Assembly (NCBI RefSeq): GCF_004346265.1
Contig: NZ_SMAP01000002.1
Coordinates: 124,001 to 188,000, forward strand
Direction of reading: 5' to 3'
From: Thermomonas haemolytica
GTDB lineage: Bacteria > Pseudomonadota > Gammaproteobacteria > Xanthomonadales > Xanthomonadaceae
DNA length: 64,000 nt
Both the position numbers and the translations under genes were made by a program. Positions 42,066 to 51,765 of the stretch are shown here, in pieces; the first letter of the stretch is position 1; every line of letters starts with the position of its first letter. Under the pieces are notes generated by a model. That model was not told the DNA's origin. It did no database searches and saw only the letters and a list, made by a program, of their open reading frames with translations.

Positions 42066-43610
42066 TCACGGCGCGGCGCCGTTGTAATCGAGGAACGGGG
42101 CCGGGTACGCCAGGCTGTCCAGGCAGCGGCCGTCGAGCGCCTTGGCGTCGGTCTTTTCGATGAACTGGGTGAACAGCTTCGGCATGCAGCCGGCGCCGAG
42201 CACCGAATGGCCCTGGCCCTTGAGCACGAACAGGCGCCCGTTCGGCAGGCTCTGCACCACCTCGCGGCCGTAGCGCGGCGGGGTCACCGGGTCGAATTCG
42301 CCCTCCAGCACCAGTGCCGGCACGGCGGTGGAAAGCGGCTGGTGGAAATCGTCCGGCACCCGGCCCTTCGGCCACACCTTGCACATCGCCGCCATGCCCT
42401 CGGCCATCTGGTTGCCGAGCACGGTGCCGGCATCGTCGGCGCGCGCGACCATGCTGCTGGCGTCCTCGCTGCACACCACCGACAGCTGCATGCCCATCGC
42501 CATCGCGTCTTGCATGCCGCCGGAGAGCATCCGCGCCAGCGCCATCAGGCCGTCGTAGTGGCCGGCGTTGGCCTCGTGGATCAGCAGCGGCAGCAGGCCG
42601 GCGGCCAGCGGCATGTAGGCGTACATCCGCACCAGCCCGGCCACGGTCTCGGCGCGCAGCACGCCCTGCTTGCGTTCGCCGCTGCGGGCGTCACGGTAGT
42701 CCACCGTCACCGGCTGCGCGCGCAGGTGCGCCAGCAGGGTGTCGAGCTCGGCGCGCGGATCGCCCAGCCGGCCCTTGCAGGCCGGGTCCTTGCTGCACAG
42801 GCCGAACTGCAATGCCAGCGCATCGTCGAGGTTGCGCGCGAAGATGTTGCCGAGGCCCAGGGCATTGGGCACCACCGAATCCAGCACGATGCTGCGGGTG
42901 GCCTGCGGATGGCGCATCGCGTACTGCTGCGCGACCCGGGTGCCGTAGCTCACGCCGACCAGGTTCACCTGGCGCGCGCCGATCGCCTGGCGCACCGCAT
43001 CGAGGTCGGCCACCGCGTCGGTGGTGGTGTAGAAGCGCAGGTCGGCCTTCTTCGACAGCGTGGCCGCGCAGGCGGCGGCCTGGGCCTGCATCGCCGACGT
43101 CGAGAACATGGTGTCCGCATCGTCCTCCGGGGGCTGGCAGGTCAGCAGATTGGACTTGCCGGTGCCGCGCTGGTCGATCAGCAGCACGCTGCGCTGCTTG
43201 CGGATGTCGCGGAACACTGGGTCTAGCGGCGGGTAGCTCTGCACCGCCGACTGCCCGGGCCCGCCAGCGAGGAAGAACACCGGGTCAGGCTGCTGCTCGC
43301 CATTGGCGGTCGGCTGCAGCCACGCGATGTTGAGCGTGACCTTGCGCCCGTCCGGATGCGCGCGGTCCTCCGGCACCGCATAGGTGCCGCACAGCGCCTC
43401 CAGGCTGTCCTTGCTCATCGGCGCGCTGAGCGTGCACGGGGTGAACGGGATCCTGCCCAGCATCACCGGCTTGGCCGCGGCCACCGGGGCCGGCGCACCG
43501 GCGGCGGGCGCGGCATCGGCGTCCCCGGGCTTGGGTTGCAGGGCCTTGTAGCCGAGGATCGCGGCGGCGATCGCGGCGGCCAGCACGAATCGGGTCTTGC
43601 GGGAGTTCAT
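42066..43610 (-). CDS. exported alpha/beta hydrolase with TAP-like C-terminal domain
   Basis: A 514-residue protein with an N-terminal signal/anchor (RFVLAAAIAAAILGYKAL) and an Ala/Pro-rich linker. The alpha/beta-hydrolase core carries VFFLAGGPGQSA (oxyanion), the nucleophile elbow GVSYGT, the acid in LEGEFDPVTPP and the histidine in GQGHSVLG; the last two belong to the TAP-like C-terminal domain. Relatives are tripeptidyl or proline aminopeptidases, so a peptidase acting in the periplasm is likely. It is encoded between the XRE regulator and the ABC exporter. Confidence 0.88.
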   Translation of the reverse strand: MNSRKTRFVLAAAIAAAILGYKALQPKPGDADAAPAAGAPAPVAAAKPVMLGRIPFTPCTLSAPMSKDSLEALCGTYAVPEDRAHPDGRKVTLNIAWLQPTANGEQQPDPVFFLAGGPGQSAVQSYPPLDPVFRDIRKQRSVLLIDQRGTGKSNLLTCQPPEDDADTMFSTSAMQAQAAACAATLSKKADLRFYTTTDAVADLDAVRQAIGARQVNLVGVSYGTRVAQQYAMRHPQATRSIVLDSVVPNALGLGNIFARNLDDALALQFGLCSKDPACKGRLGDPRAELDTLLAHLRAQPVTVDYRDARSGERKQGVLRAETVAGLVRMYAYMPLAAGLLPLLIHEANAGHYDGLMALARMLSGGMQDAMAMGMQLSVVCSEDASSMVARADDAGTVLGNQMAEGMAAMCKVWPKGRVPDDFHQPLSTAVPALVLEGEFDPVTPPRYGREVVQSLPNGRLFVLKGQGHSVLGAGCMPKLFTQFIEKTDAKALDGRCLDSLAYPAPFLDYNGAAP

Positions 43611-43655
43611 CGGGACGACCTCGCGGGAGGGACGCGGTGGAAGGAAGGGGCGGGA

Positions 43656-43853
43656 TCAGGGCGCATCGGGCAGGAACACGTCTTCGATCCGGCAGTCGAA
43701 CAGGCGCGCGATGCGGAACGCCAGCGGCAGCGACGGGTCGTACTTGCCCGTCTCCAGCGCGTTGACGGTCTGCCGTGAGACCTCCAGCCGCTGCGCCAGC
43801 TCGGCCTGCGACCAGCCCTGGTGTTCGCGCAGCTCGCGCAGGCGGTTGTTCAC
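43656..43853 (-). CDS. minimal XRE-family regulator
   Basis: A 65-residue protein that is almost only a helix-turn-helix (LREHQGWSQAELAQRLEVSR, then TVNALETGKYDPSLPLAF) with a short acidic tail ending in IEDVFLPDAP. Such minimal XRE repressors (YozG-like) are usually encoded with a small membrane protein, as here, and autoregulate their operon. Two 18-bp palindromes in front of the operon are the likely operators. No ligand domain exists, so the signal may come through the membrane partners. Confidence 0.88.
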   Translation of the reverse strand: MNNRLRELREHQGWSQAELAQRLEVSRQTVNALETGKYDPSLPLAFRIARLFDCRIEDVFLPDAP

Positions 43854-43863
43854 CGTGCGGGCC

Positions 43864-44460
43864 TCACAGGTAGCGCCTGGCCAGCACCATCTTGGCGATG
43901 CCGTAGGTGGCGCACAGCAGCGGGAACACCCAGATCATCGCGGCGGCGGCATCGAGATCGATGACCTTCGCCTTCTGCAGCAGGCCGCCGGCGAAGTACA
44001 GCAGCGCCACCAGCAGGCTGGCGATGCCGATGGCCTCGGTCTCGATGCGCCGCTGCAGTTCGTCGATCTCGCGCAGGTAGCGCAACGCCGCGCGCATCAG
44101 CAGCGCGATCGGCAACGCGGGCAGCACGGCCACCCCCGCGCGCAGCGGGACGGCATCGATCCCGCGCTTCAGCAGCCAGAGCGATAGGAACAACGTGAGG
44201 GAATAGGCCACCATGATCGGCCACAGCGCGCGCAGGTAGCGGCGCCCGGCCGGCTGCGCGTACATGTCGTCGCAGTGCTGGCGCCACCAGCGCGGCACCA
44301 GCGCCAGCAGCGCCGCGCCCAACAGGTAGCCGGCGCCGATCCCGGCCCACATCCCGACCGCCGTGTCCGGCCAGCGCAACCACCAGCGGCCGGCGCCGGC
44401 CAGGGCCAGACAGCCCAGCGCGATCGCGACGAAGATCCACATCCAGCGGCGCAGGGTCAT
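43864..44460 (-). CDS. multi-pass membrane protein of the XRE operon
   Basis: A 198-residue protein with about six membrane helices in pairs: two N-terminal (WMWIFVAIALGCLALAGAG and AVGMWAGIGAGYLLGAALLA), a central pair and a C-terminal pair (IGIASLLVALLYFAGGLLQ and AMIWVFPLLCATYGIAKMVL). Between helices 4 and 5 a charged helix RYLREIDELQRRIETEA is cytoplasmic. No enzymatic motif. The XRE gene begins 10 bases after its stop. It is probably a signalling or immunity-like partner of the regulator. I chose ATG 44460; sequence before it in this frame is not coding. Confidence 0.75.
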   Translation of the reverse strand: MTLRRWMWIFVAIALGCLALAGAGRWWLRWPDTAVGMWAGIGAGYLLGAALLALVPRWWRQHCDDMYAQPAGRRYLRALWPIMVAYSLTLFLSLWLLKRGIDAVPLRAGVAVLPALPIALLMRAALRYLREIDELQRRIETEAIGIASLLVALLYFAGGLLQKAKVIDLDAAAAMIWVFPLLCATYGIAKMVLARRYL

Positions 44461-44464
44461 CGGC

Positions 44465-44635
44465 TCAACCCCGGCGCGAACGGGCGAGGAACACCACGCC
44501 CAGCGCGATGAAGGCAGTGGCCACGCCGATGAAGGCGGTCTGCCCGGCGGCCAGCGCGGCGGCCGAGAACGCCACGCCGGCACCCAGGAACGCGATGCCG
44601 GCGCCGCGCAGCGGCTTCGGGTCTTGCTGGGTCAT
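44465..44635 (-). CDS. small membrane protein, first gene of the XRE operon
   Basis: A 56-residue protein with two hydrophobic stretches (AGIAFLGAGVAFSAAALAAG and FIGVATAFIALGVVFLA) and a basic end (RSRRG). The ATG at 44635 has a GAGG ribosome binding site; an in-frame ATG at 44647 overlaps operator 2. It is the first gene of the operon behind the two palindromes. No named family. Confidence 0.7.
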   Translation of the reverse strand: MTQQDPKPLRGAGIAFLGAGVAFSAAALAAGQTAFIGVATAFIALGVVFLARSRRG

Positions 44636-44646
44636 GCGCCACCTCA

Positions 44647-44708
44647 TGTCAAGGATGCTTGACACGACGATACGGCGGCCTTGGGCCACTTGTCAAGCGT
44701 CCTTTACA
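44647..44708 (-). promoter_or_regulatory. promoter with two 18-bp operator palindromes for the XRE operon
   Basis: Operator 2 at 44647-44664 is TGTCAAGGATGCTTGACA (perfect 7-bp arms). Operator 1 at 44691-44708 is TGTCAAGCGTCCTTTACA (arms with one mismatch). Centres are 44 bases apart, about four helical turns. On the minus strand the -35 hexamer TTGACA (44696-44691) is part of operator 1, and TATCGT (44672-44667) 18 bases on is a fair -10. Operator 2 lies between the -10 and the ATG at 44635. The layout suits cooperative repression by the XRE dimer. Confidence 0.75.
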
Positions 44709-44771
44709 TGGATGGCCGCCGCCACCGAGCGCCGCGTGCGTGAGCGCGTGGCGGGGGATCCGCCGCCTAGG

Positions 44772-45536
44772 TCACTTGTTGCTGACGTATTTCTCGCGGC
44801 GGATCATCGGCACCGGCAGCCCCACCGTCTTCAACGCCTCGAAGCTCGCATCCACCATGTCCGGGTTGCCGCACAGATAGGCGATGTCGCCGGCCGGGTC
44901 GGGCGCCAGTTCCGGCAGCACGTTCTGCACGTAGCCGTGGCGCACGTCGGGGTGGGCCTGCGGTGAGCCGTCGGCCGGCAGCTCGCGCGAGAAACAAGGC
45001 AAGTAGCGGAAGCCGGGATGGGCCTCGGCGAAGGCGCGGAACTCATCGCCATACAGCAGCTCGGCCGGGGTGCGCGCGCCCTGCAGCAGCACGACTTCCA
45101 CGCCGCGTTCGGCCATCAGGCGCTCCAGTTGCGGCAGCATCGCCCGGTATGGGGTGATGCCGGTGCCGGTGCCGATCAGCAGGTAGCGGCGGTTGGCATC
45201 CTGGGGCAGCAGGCAGAAACGGCCGAACGGCCCGCTGGCGTCCAGCGTGGCGCCGATCGGCAGCGCCTCGAACAGCGCGGTGGCGGCACCGCCCGGCACG
45301 TAGCTGACGGCGATTTCCACCCGCGCATCCGGCGCGGCGTCCAGCGCGCGCCCGACCGCGATCGAATAGCTGCGCCGCGCGGGGGTGCCGTCGGCGTACT
45401 GGAAGTGGATCTGGATGAACTGCCCGGGGATGCAGGGCAATGGCTGGCCGTCGTCGCGTTCGAACGACAGGTGCGCCACGGTCGGCGCGATCATGCGGCG
45501 GGCGACGAGCTTGAGCGGGAAATGGGCGATGGCCAC
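44772..45536 (-). CDS. fpr: ferredoxin-NADP reductase
   Basis: A 254-residue FNR. The FAD-binding motif RRSYSIAVG is near residue 55, the NADP-binding GTGTGITPYRAM is near 125, and the C-terminal end is REKYVSNK. Bacterial Fpr exchanges electrons between NADPH and ferredoxin or flavodoxin, for example in oxidative stress. It is divergent from the YadGH exporter genes and lies upstream of the XRE operon on the same strand. Confidence 0.9.
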   Translation of the reverse strand: MAIAHFPLKLVARRMIAPTVAHLSFERDDGQPLPCIPGQFIQIHFQYADGTPARRSYSIAVGRALDAAPDARVEIAVSYVPGGAATALFEALPIGATLDASGPFGRFCLLPQDANRRYLLIGTGTGITPYRAMLPQLERLMAERGVEVVLLQGARTPAELLYGDEFRAFAEAHPGFRYLPCFSRELPADGSPQAHPDVRHGYVQNVLPELAPDPAGDIAYLCGNPDMVDASFEALKTVGLPVPMIRREKYVSNK

Positions 45537-45625
45537 GGCGATGCAACAGTGCGTGGCGGGGGTGGAGCCACGGGGCTGCCTATACTAACGGCTTCCCGCG
45601 CGACCCTCCGCGCACGAGGCTACCC

Positions 45626-46566
<941 letters not shown>

Positions 46567-46570
<4 letters not shown>

Positions 46571-47337
46571 GTAATCCGAACCTCGTTGCCCTGGGCACCA
46601 TCGTGCGCCGGGAAGTGGCCCGCATCCTGCGCATCTGGGGCCAGACCCTGATGCCGCCGGCGATCACCATGACCCTGTACTTTTTGATCTTCGGCGGCCT
46701 GATCGGCTCGCGCGTCGGCACCATGGACGGCATCCGCTACATGGAGTTCATCGTCCCCGGGCTGGTGATGATGAGCGTGATCCAGAACAGCTACGGCAAC
46801 ATCAGCAGCTCGTTCTTCGGCGCCAAGTTCGGCCGCCATGTCGAGGAGCTGCTGGTCAGCCCGATGCCCAACTGGGTGATCCTGGGCGGCTACGTGGCCG
46901 GCGCCGTGCTGCGCGGGCTGATGGTGGGTGGCATCGTGCTGTGCATCGCCATGTTGTTCACCCACGTGCACGTGCCGCATCCGCTGGTGACCATCGGCTC
47001 GGTGCTGCTGGGAGCGATCATCTTCTCGCTGGCCGGGTTCGTGAACGCGGTGTATGCGAAGAAGTTCGACGACATCGCGATCGTGCCGACCTTCATCCTC
47101 ACTCCCCTGACCTACCTCGGCGGCGTGTTCTATTCGGTCAAGCTGCTGCCCGGCTGGGCCGAGGCCGCCACCCACCTCAACCCGATCTTCTACATGGTCA
47201 ATGCCTTCCGCTACGGCCTGCTGGGCGTCTCCGACGTGCCGCTGGGCGTGGCCTTCGCGCTGATGCTGGGCTTCGCGGTGGCGCTCGCCGCACTCGGCCT
47301 GTGGCTGCTCCAGCGCGGGGTCGGGCTGCGCCACTGA
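46567..47337 (+). CDS. yadH: ABC-2 type permease, YadH-like
   Basis: A 256-residue six-helix ABC-2 permease; the family segment FGAKFGRHVEELLVSPMP lies in the first cytoplasmic loop and YLGGVFYSVKLLPGWAE before the last helices. It partners the YadG-like ATPase with which it overlaps (GTGA). Substrate unknown. Confidence 0.92.
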
Positions 47338-47406
47338 ATCACCCGCGTGGCGTCCTGCCATCGCTTACACTCCGCGCCTTCATTCCCCCGACATGGAGCC
47401 GATGCG

Positions 47407-48087
47407 ATGCCGATGAGAAACGCAATGCTGGTGCTGGCCCTGGGCGTGACCCTGGCCGGCTGTGCCAAGAAGCAGGACGCCGCCGCGCCTGTGGACGCGG
47501 CGCCTGCGGCCACCACGGCCGAGCAGCCTGCGACGCCCGCCTCCGCGCCGGCGGCCACGCCTGCGCCGGCTGCGGTGGCTTTTGACATCAACGCCATCCC
47601 GGTGAGTACGGCCGCGCTGCCGGCCTGGCCGTACGTCGTGCTGCCGGCCGGCTACCAGTTCAGCTATGCCGATGATCTGGCCTCGCGCACCAAGGACCTG
47701 GCCCGCGTGCCGGTCTGGACCGGCGGCCAGTTGCTGTGGGTGGAAGGCAAGGTGTTCAGCGATGCGATCGACAACGTCGATGGCAAGACCTACTCCAAGT
47801 TCGAAGTGCGCAAGAACCTCCAGCAGGCGATCGAAGCGCTGGGTGGCGTGCGCCTGACCGAACGCAGCTTCGACGAGGCGACCTACAAGGCGAACGAGAA
47901 AGCGCTGGGCGACTTCTCGCAGGAGTTCATTCGCATGCAGAGCGCCTACTCGTACGACAGCGACGCCGATACCTATGTCATCCGCCGTGCCGACAAGGCC
48001 ATCTGGATCGTGTTCCAGAGCAACAACGATCGCGGCGCGCTGCTGGTGGCGGAGGGCCCCCTGCCGGAGGCGCCGGCGAAGTCCTGA
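47407..48087 (+). CDS. lipoprotein, unknown function
   Basis: A 226-residue lipoprotein: signal with lipobox TLAGC (Cys19), an Ala/Pro-rich linker to about residue 57, and a globular domain (ALPAWPYVVLPAGYQFSYAD to RADKAIWIVFQSNNDRGALL). Its fold pattern resembles the domain preceding OmpA domains in some outer-membrane lipoproteins (segments of the type KFEVRKNLQQAIEALGG and TYVIRRADKAIWIVF). No OmpA domain follows. I do not recognise a named family. Confidence 0.75.
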   Translation: MPMRNAMLVLALGVTLAGCAKKQDAAAPVDAAPAATTAEQPATPASAPAATPAPAAVAFDINAIPVSTAALPAWPYVVLPAGYQFSYADDLASRTKDLARVPVWTGGQLLWVEGKVFSDAIDNVDGKTYSKFEVRKNLQQAIEALGGVRLTERSFDEATYKANEKALGDFSQEFIRMQSAYSYDSDADTYVIRRADKAIWIVFQSNNDRGALLVAEGPLPEAPAKS

Positions 48088-48110
48088 CGGTCGTTCGTCG
48101 CGGACGATGG

Positions 48111-48138
48111 CGCCCGGCTCCGGCCGGGCGTTTTCGTG
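48111..48138. terminator. terminator between the lipoprotein gene and tatD
   Basis: Stem CGCCCGGC (48111-48118) and GCCGGGCG (48123-48130), loop TCCG, followed by TTTTCGTG on the plus strand. It separates two convergent genes. Confidence 0.8.
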
Positions 48139-48145
48139 TCCGGGG

Positions 48146-48952
48146 TCAGGCCGGCAGGCGGAAGAACGCGCGGGCGGTGGCGGTGGTCGCCGCGGCGGTC
48201 ACTTCGACTGCCTCGCCGCGGTCGCGCGCCAGCTCGGCCACGATATGCGGCAGGAATGCCGGTTCGTTGCGGCGGTCCTTCGGCATCGGCGTGAGCGTGC
48301 GCGGCAGCAGGTAAGGCGCGTCGGTCTCCACCATCAGCCGCTGCGCGGGGATGTTGCGCACCAGTTCGCGCAGGTGCTGGCCGCGGCGTTCGTCGCACAG
48401 CCAGCCGGTGATGCCGATGTGCCAGTCGCGGTCGAGGTAGTCGAACAATTCCTCGCGGCTGCCGGTGAAGCAGTGCACCACCGCCGGCCCGATCCGGCCC
48501 TCGAAGGCCCGCATCATCGCCAGGAAGTCGGCGTGGGCGTCGCGCTGGTGCAAAAACAGCGGTTTGGGATTGCCGGCGGCGGCAAGGTCAGCGGCCAGTT
48601 GCAGCTGGCGTTCGAACGCGCGCCGTTGCGCCGGGCGCGGCGAGAAATCGCGGAAGTAGTCCAGCCCGCATTCGCCCACCGCCACCACCTCGGGGTGCGC
48701 GTGCAGCGCGTGCAGTTCGGCATCGCATTCCTCGGTGTATTCGACCGCGTGGTGTGGATGCACGCCGGCGGTGGCGAACCATTCGCCCGGCCGGCTGCGC
48801 GCCAGCGCCAGCACTTTCGGGTTATGCGCGCGGCTGGCGCCGGTGAGGATGGCGTGCGCCACCCCCGCGTCGCGCGCGCGCTGCCAGACCGCGTCGCGGT
48901 CGCGGTCGAAGCTGTCGTGGCTGAGGTTCAGGCCGATGTCGATGAGTTGCAT
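48146..48952 (-). CDS. tatD: TatD-family deoxyribonuclease
   Basis: A 268-residue metal-dependent hydrolase. Family features: VGECGLDYFR, PLFLHQRDAH, VVHCFTGSREE and VETDAPYLLPR, with the metal ligands in these segments. The N-terminus is DIGLNLSH, as in E. coli TatD (DIGVNLT), rather than the D-x-H-x-H of YcfH-type members. It degrades DNA in repair or apoptosis-like turnover. Convergent with the lipoprotein gene. Confidence 0.93.
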   Translation of the reverse strand: MQLIDIGLNLSHDSFDRDRDAVWQRARDAGVAHAILTGASRAHNPKVLALARSRPGEWFATAGVHPHHAVEYTEECDAELHALHAHPEVVAVGECGLDYFRDFSPRPAQRRAFERQLQLAADLAAAGNPKPLFLHQRDAHADFLAMMRAFEGRIGPAVVHCFTGSREELFDYLDRDWHIGITGWLCDERRGQHLRELVRNIPAQRLMVETDAPYLLPRTLTPMPKDRRNEPAFLPHIVAELARDRGEAVEVTAAATTATARAFFRLPA

Positions 48953-49003
48953 GGTGCGATTTTAGCGAGAGTGCCCGCGACGCCTGGAAGTAAACGCCGC
49001 CAT

Positions 49004-49118
49004 GCCGTGCGTCGGCGGCGGGGTGCGTTTCGAGCGCGCCAAGGATGGCGCGCGGCCGCGCATCGAAGCTGGATGCGGAGCCTGCGCGGCGAAGCGCACC
49101 CCGCCGACGGCGCACGGC
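49004..49118. repeat. imperfect long inverted repeat with internal hairpin
   Basis: Outer arms starting GCCGTGCG (49004) and ending GCACGGC (to 49118) match over some 28 bases with small gaps, including GGGGTGCG and CGCACCCC. Inside lies a perfect hairpin GCGCGCCA (49034-49041) and TGGCGCGC (49046-49053). It occupies the gap between the divergent tatD and hrpB genes. It looks like a non-coding dispersed element of the REP or MITE type, which needs comparison with other genomic positions. Confidence 0.5.
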
Positions 49119-49137
49119 CCACCCGAAGCAGGGAGCC

Positions 49138-51657
49138 ATGCTCCCGTATCCTTTGCAGGTGAGTACCGCCGCATTCCCCATTGCCCCCCTGCTGCCCGAC
49201 CTCCTCGCTTCGCTGGAGGCGCATCCGCGGCTGGTGCTGGAGGCGCCGCCGGGCGCGGGCAAGACCACCCAGGTGCCGCTGGCGTTGCTCGATGCGCCGT
49301 GGCTGCAGGGGCGCAAGATCGTGATGCTGGAGCCGCGTCGCGTCGCCGCGCGCGCGGCGGCCGGCTTCATGGCGCAGCAGTTGGGGGAAGCGGTCGGGCA
49401 GACCGTGGGCTACCGCATCCGCTTCGAGAACAAGACAGGGCCGGCCACCCGCATCGAGGTCGTGACCGAGGGCATCCTCACCCGCATGCTGCAGGACGAT
49501 CCGCTGCTGGAGGGCGTGGGCGCGCTGCTGCTGGACGAATTCCACGAGCGTCACCTGGCCGGCGACCTCGGCCTGGCGCTCGCCCTGGACGTGCAGGCCG
49601 GCCTGCGCGACGACCTGCGGCTGGTGGTGATGTCGGCCACGCTGGACGGCGCGCAGCTGGCGGCTTTTCTCGATGCGCCGCGGCTGGCCAGCGCGGGGCG
49701 CAGCTTCCCGGTGGAGATCGCGCACTTCCCGGCGCGCCGCGACGAGGCGCTGGAGCACCAGGTGCGGCGCGCGGTCGAGCAGGCGCTCAGAGCGCATCCG
49801 GGCGATGTCCTCGTGTTCTTGCCGGGCCAGCGCGAGATCGCCAAGGTCGGGGCGCTGCTGGCGCAGGCGGCCGTGGATGCCGAGGTATCGCCGCTGCACG
49901 GCGAGCTGCCGGTCGAGCAGCAGGCGCGCGTGCTGCAGCCGGCGCCCGACGGCCGCCGCCGGGTGGTGCTGGCGACCAACGTGGCCGAATCCAGCGTCAC
50001 CCTGCCGGGGGTGCGCGTGGTGATCGACAGCGGGTTGGCGCGCGAGCCGCGTTTCGATCCCAACAGCGGCTTTTCGCGGCTGGAGGTGGTGGCCATTTCG
50101 CAGGCCAGCGCCGACCAGCGCGCCGGCCGCGCCGGGCGCGTGGCCGAAGGCTGGGCGTATCGCCTGTGGCCGGCCTCGCAACGGCTGGAACCGCAGCGCC
50201 GGCCGGAGATCGCGCAGCTGGACCTGGCGCCGCTGGCGCTGGAGCTGGCGGCCTGGGGCAGCAGCGACCTGCGTTTCCCGGATCCGCCGCCGCCCGGCGC
50301 GCTGGCGGCCGGGCGCGACTTGCTGCGCCGCCTGGACGCGCTGGAGGCCGGCGGCGCCATCACTGCGCGCGGCCGGCGCATGCTCGCGCTGGGCACCCAT
50401 CCGCGCCTGGCCGCGATGCTGCTGGCCGCCGACACTCCCGAGCAGGTCGCGCTGGCCTGCGATCTGGCCGCACTGCTGGAAGCGCGCGACCCGCTGCGCA
50501 GCCGTTCCGATGCATTGGCCGCGCGCTGGCAGGCGCTGGCTGCGTTCCGCACCGGACGCAGCCCGCCCGAGGCCAGCCGCAGCGCGCTGGCGGCGATCGA
50601 TGCCGCGGCCCGGCAGTGGTGGCGGCGCCTGCGCTGCGAGGCTGCGCCGCCCGCCGCGGCACCGGCGCATGCGCTGGGCGACCTGCTGGCGCATGCGTTT
50701 CCCGACCGCATCGCCCGTCAGCATCCGCAGGATGCGCGCCGCTATCTGCTGGCGAACGGGCGCAGCGCGCGCCTGCTGGAGGATTCGGCGCTGTACGGCG
50801 AGCCGTGGCTGGTGGCCAGCGAGCTGCGCCTGGAGGCCAGGGACGCCCTGCTGCTGCGCGGCGCGCCGGTGGACGAGGCCGCACTGCGGCGCGACTTCGC
50901 TGCGCAATTCTCCGAGGCCGACGAGGTGCGCTGGGACGCCGAGCGGCGCGCGTTGGTGAGCGAGCGCATCGCCCGCTTCGACGGCATCGTGCTGGCGGTC
51001 AAATCCGCCGGCCGGGTCGATCCGGCGCGGGCCGCGCGCGGGTTGACCGAGGCCGTGCGCGAGCTCGGCCTGTGCGTGTTGCCGTGGAGCGAGGCGCTGG
51101 CGCAGTGGCATAGCCGCGTGCAGTGCCTGCGCGCATGGATGCCGGAGCTGGGGCTGCCGGATGTCTCCGACGCCGCGCTGCTGGCGACGCTGGAGGACTG
51201 GCTGACGCCTGCCTTCGCCGGCAAGACCCGGCTGGATGCGCTCACATCCGAAGAGCTGGCCGCGGCGTTGCAGGGCCGGCTGGAATGGGCGCTGCGTTCG
51301 CGCCTCGATCAACTCGCGCCGACCCGCATCGCGGTGCCGTCCGGCATGCAGCGCGGCATCGCGTACGCGCTGGAGGCCGACGGCACGCCAGCGCCGCCGG
51401 TGCTGGCGGTGAAATTGCAGGAACTGTTCGGCCTGGCCGACACCCCGCGTATCGCCGATGGCCGCGTGCCGCTCACCCTGCATCTGCTCTCGCCCGCCGG
51501 CCGCCCGCTGCAGGTGACCCAGGACCTGCGCGGGTTCTGGGAGCGCACCTATCCCGAGGTCAAGAAGGAAATGAAGGGCCGTTACCCGCGCCACCCGTGG
51601 CCGGACGATCCGTGGAGCGCCACCGCCACCCACCGCGCCAAGCCGCGCGGGACCTGA
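49138..51657 (+). CDS. hrpB: ATP-dependent helicase HrpB
   Basis: An 839-residue DExH-box helicase. Walker A PPGAGKTTQVPLALL, motif II LLLDEFHERH, motif III MSATLDG and motif VI DQRAGRAGR are present, and the C-terminal HrpB domain contains KKEMKGRYPRHPWPDDPW. It belongs to the HrpA/HrpB family of RNA helicases; E. coli HrpB is dispensable and of unclear role. ATG 49138 with GGGAG just upstream was chosen over an in-frame ATG at 49045, whose added residues lie in the repeat element. Confidence 0.93.
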   Translation: MLPYPLQVSTAAFPIAPLLPDLLASLEAHPRLVLEAPPGAGKTTQVPLALLDAPWLQGRKIVMLEPRRVAARAAAGFMAQQLGEAVGQTVGYRIRFENKTGPATRIEVVTEGILTRMLQDDPLLEGVGALLLDEFHERHLAGDLGLALALDVQAGLRDDLRLVVMSATLDGAQLAAFLDAPRLASAGRSFPVEIAHFPARRDEALEHQVRRAVEQALRAHPGDVLVFLPGQREIAKVGALLAQAAVDAEVSPLHGELPVEQQARVLQPAPDGRRRVVLATNVAESSVTLPGVRVVIDSGLAREPRFDPNSGFSRLEVVAISQASADQRAGRAGRVAEGWAYRLWPASQRLEPQRRPEIAQLDLAPLALELAAWGSSDLRFPDPPPPGALAAGRDLLRRLDALEAGGAITARGRRMLALGTHPRLAAMLLAADTPEQVALACDLAALLEARDPLRSRSDALAARWQALAAFRTGRSPPEASRSALAAIDAAARQWWRRLRCEAAPPAAAPAHALGDLLAHAFPDRIARQHPQDARRYLLANGRSARLLEDSALYGEPWLVASELRLEARDALLLRGAPVDEAALRRDFAAQFSEADEVRWDAERRALVSERIARFDGIVLAVKSAGRVDPARAARGLTEAVRELGLCVLPWSEALAQWHSRVQCLRAWMPELGLPDVSDAALLATLEDWLTPAFAGKTRLDALTSEELAAALQGRLEWALRSRLDQLAPTRIAVPSGMQRGIAYALEADGTPAPPVLAVKLQELFGLADTPRIADGRVPLTLHLLSPAGRPLQVTQDLRGFWERTYPEVKKEMKGRYPRHPWPDDPWSATATHRAKPRGT

Positions 51658-51683
51658 TCATCGCGCCATCGCGACGGCACCCC

Positions 51684-51714
51684 CGTTCGTGGTGAGCCTG
51701 TCGAACCACGAACG
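51684..51714. repeat. REP-like palindrome with TGAGCCTGTCGAA core
   Basis: Arms CGTTCGTGG (51684-51692) and CCACGAACG (51706-51714) enclose TGAGCCTGTCGAA. This sequence family is dispersed in many proteobacterial genomes as an intergenic palindrome (recalled, not searched). It lies between the convergent hrpB and emrB genes. Confidence 0.65.
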
Positions 51715-51765
51715 CGCGCGAGTAGCAACAAGCGCGCCGCACCCGCCATCGGCGGGCGCAGCGGC

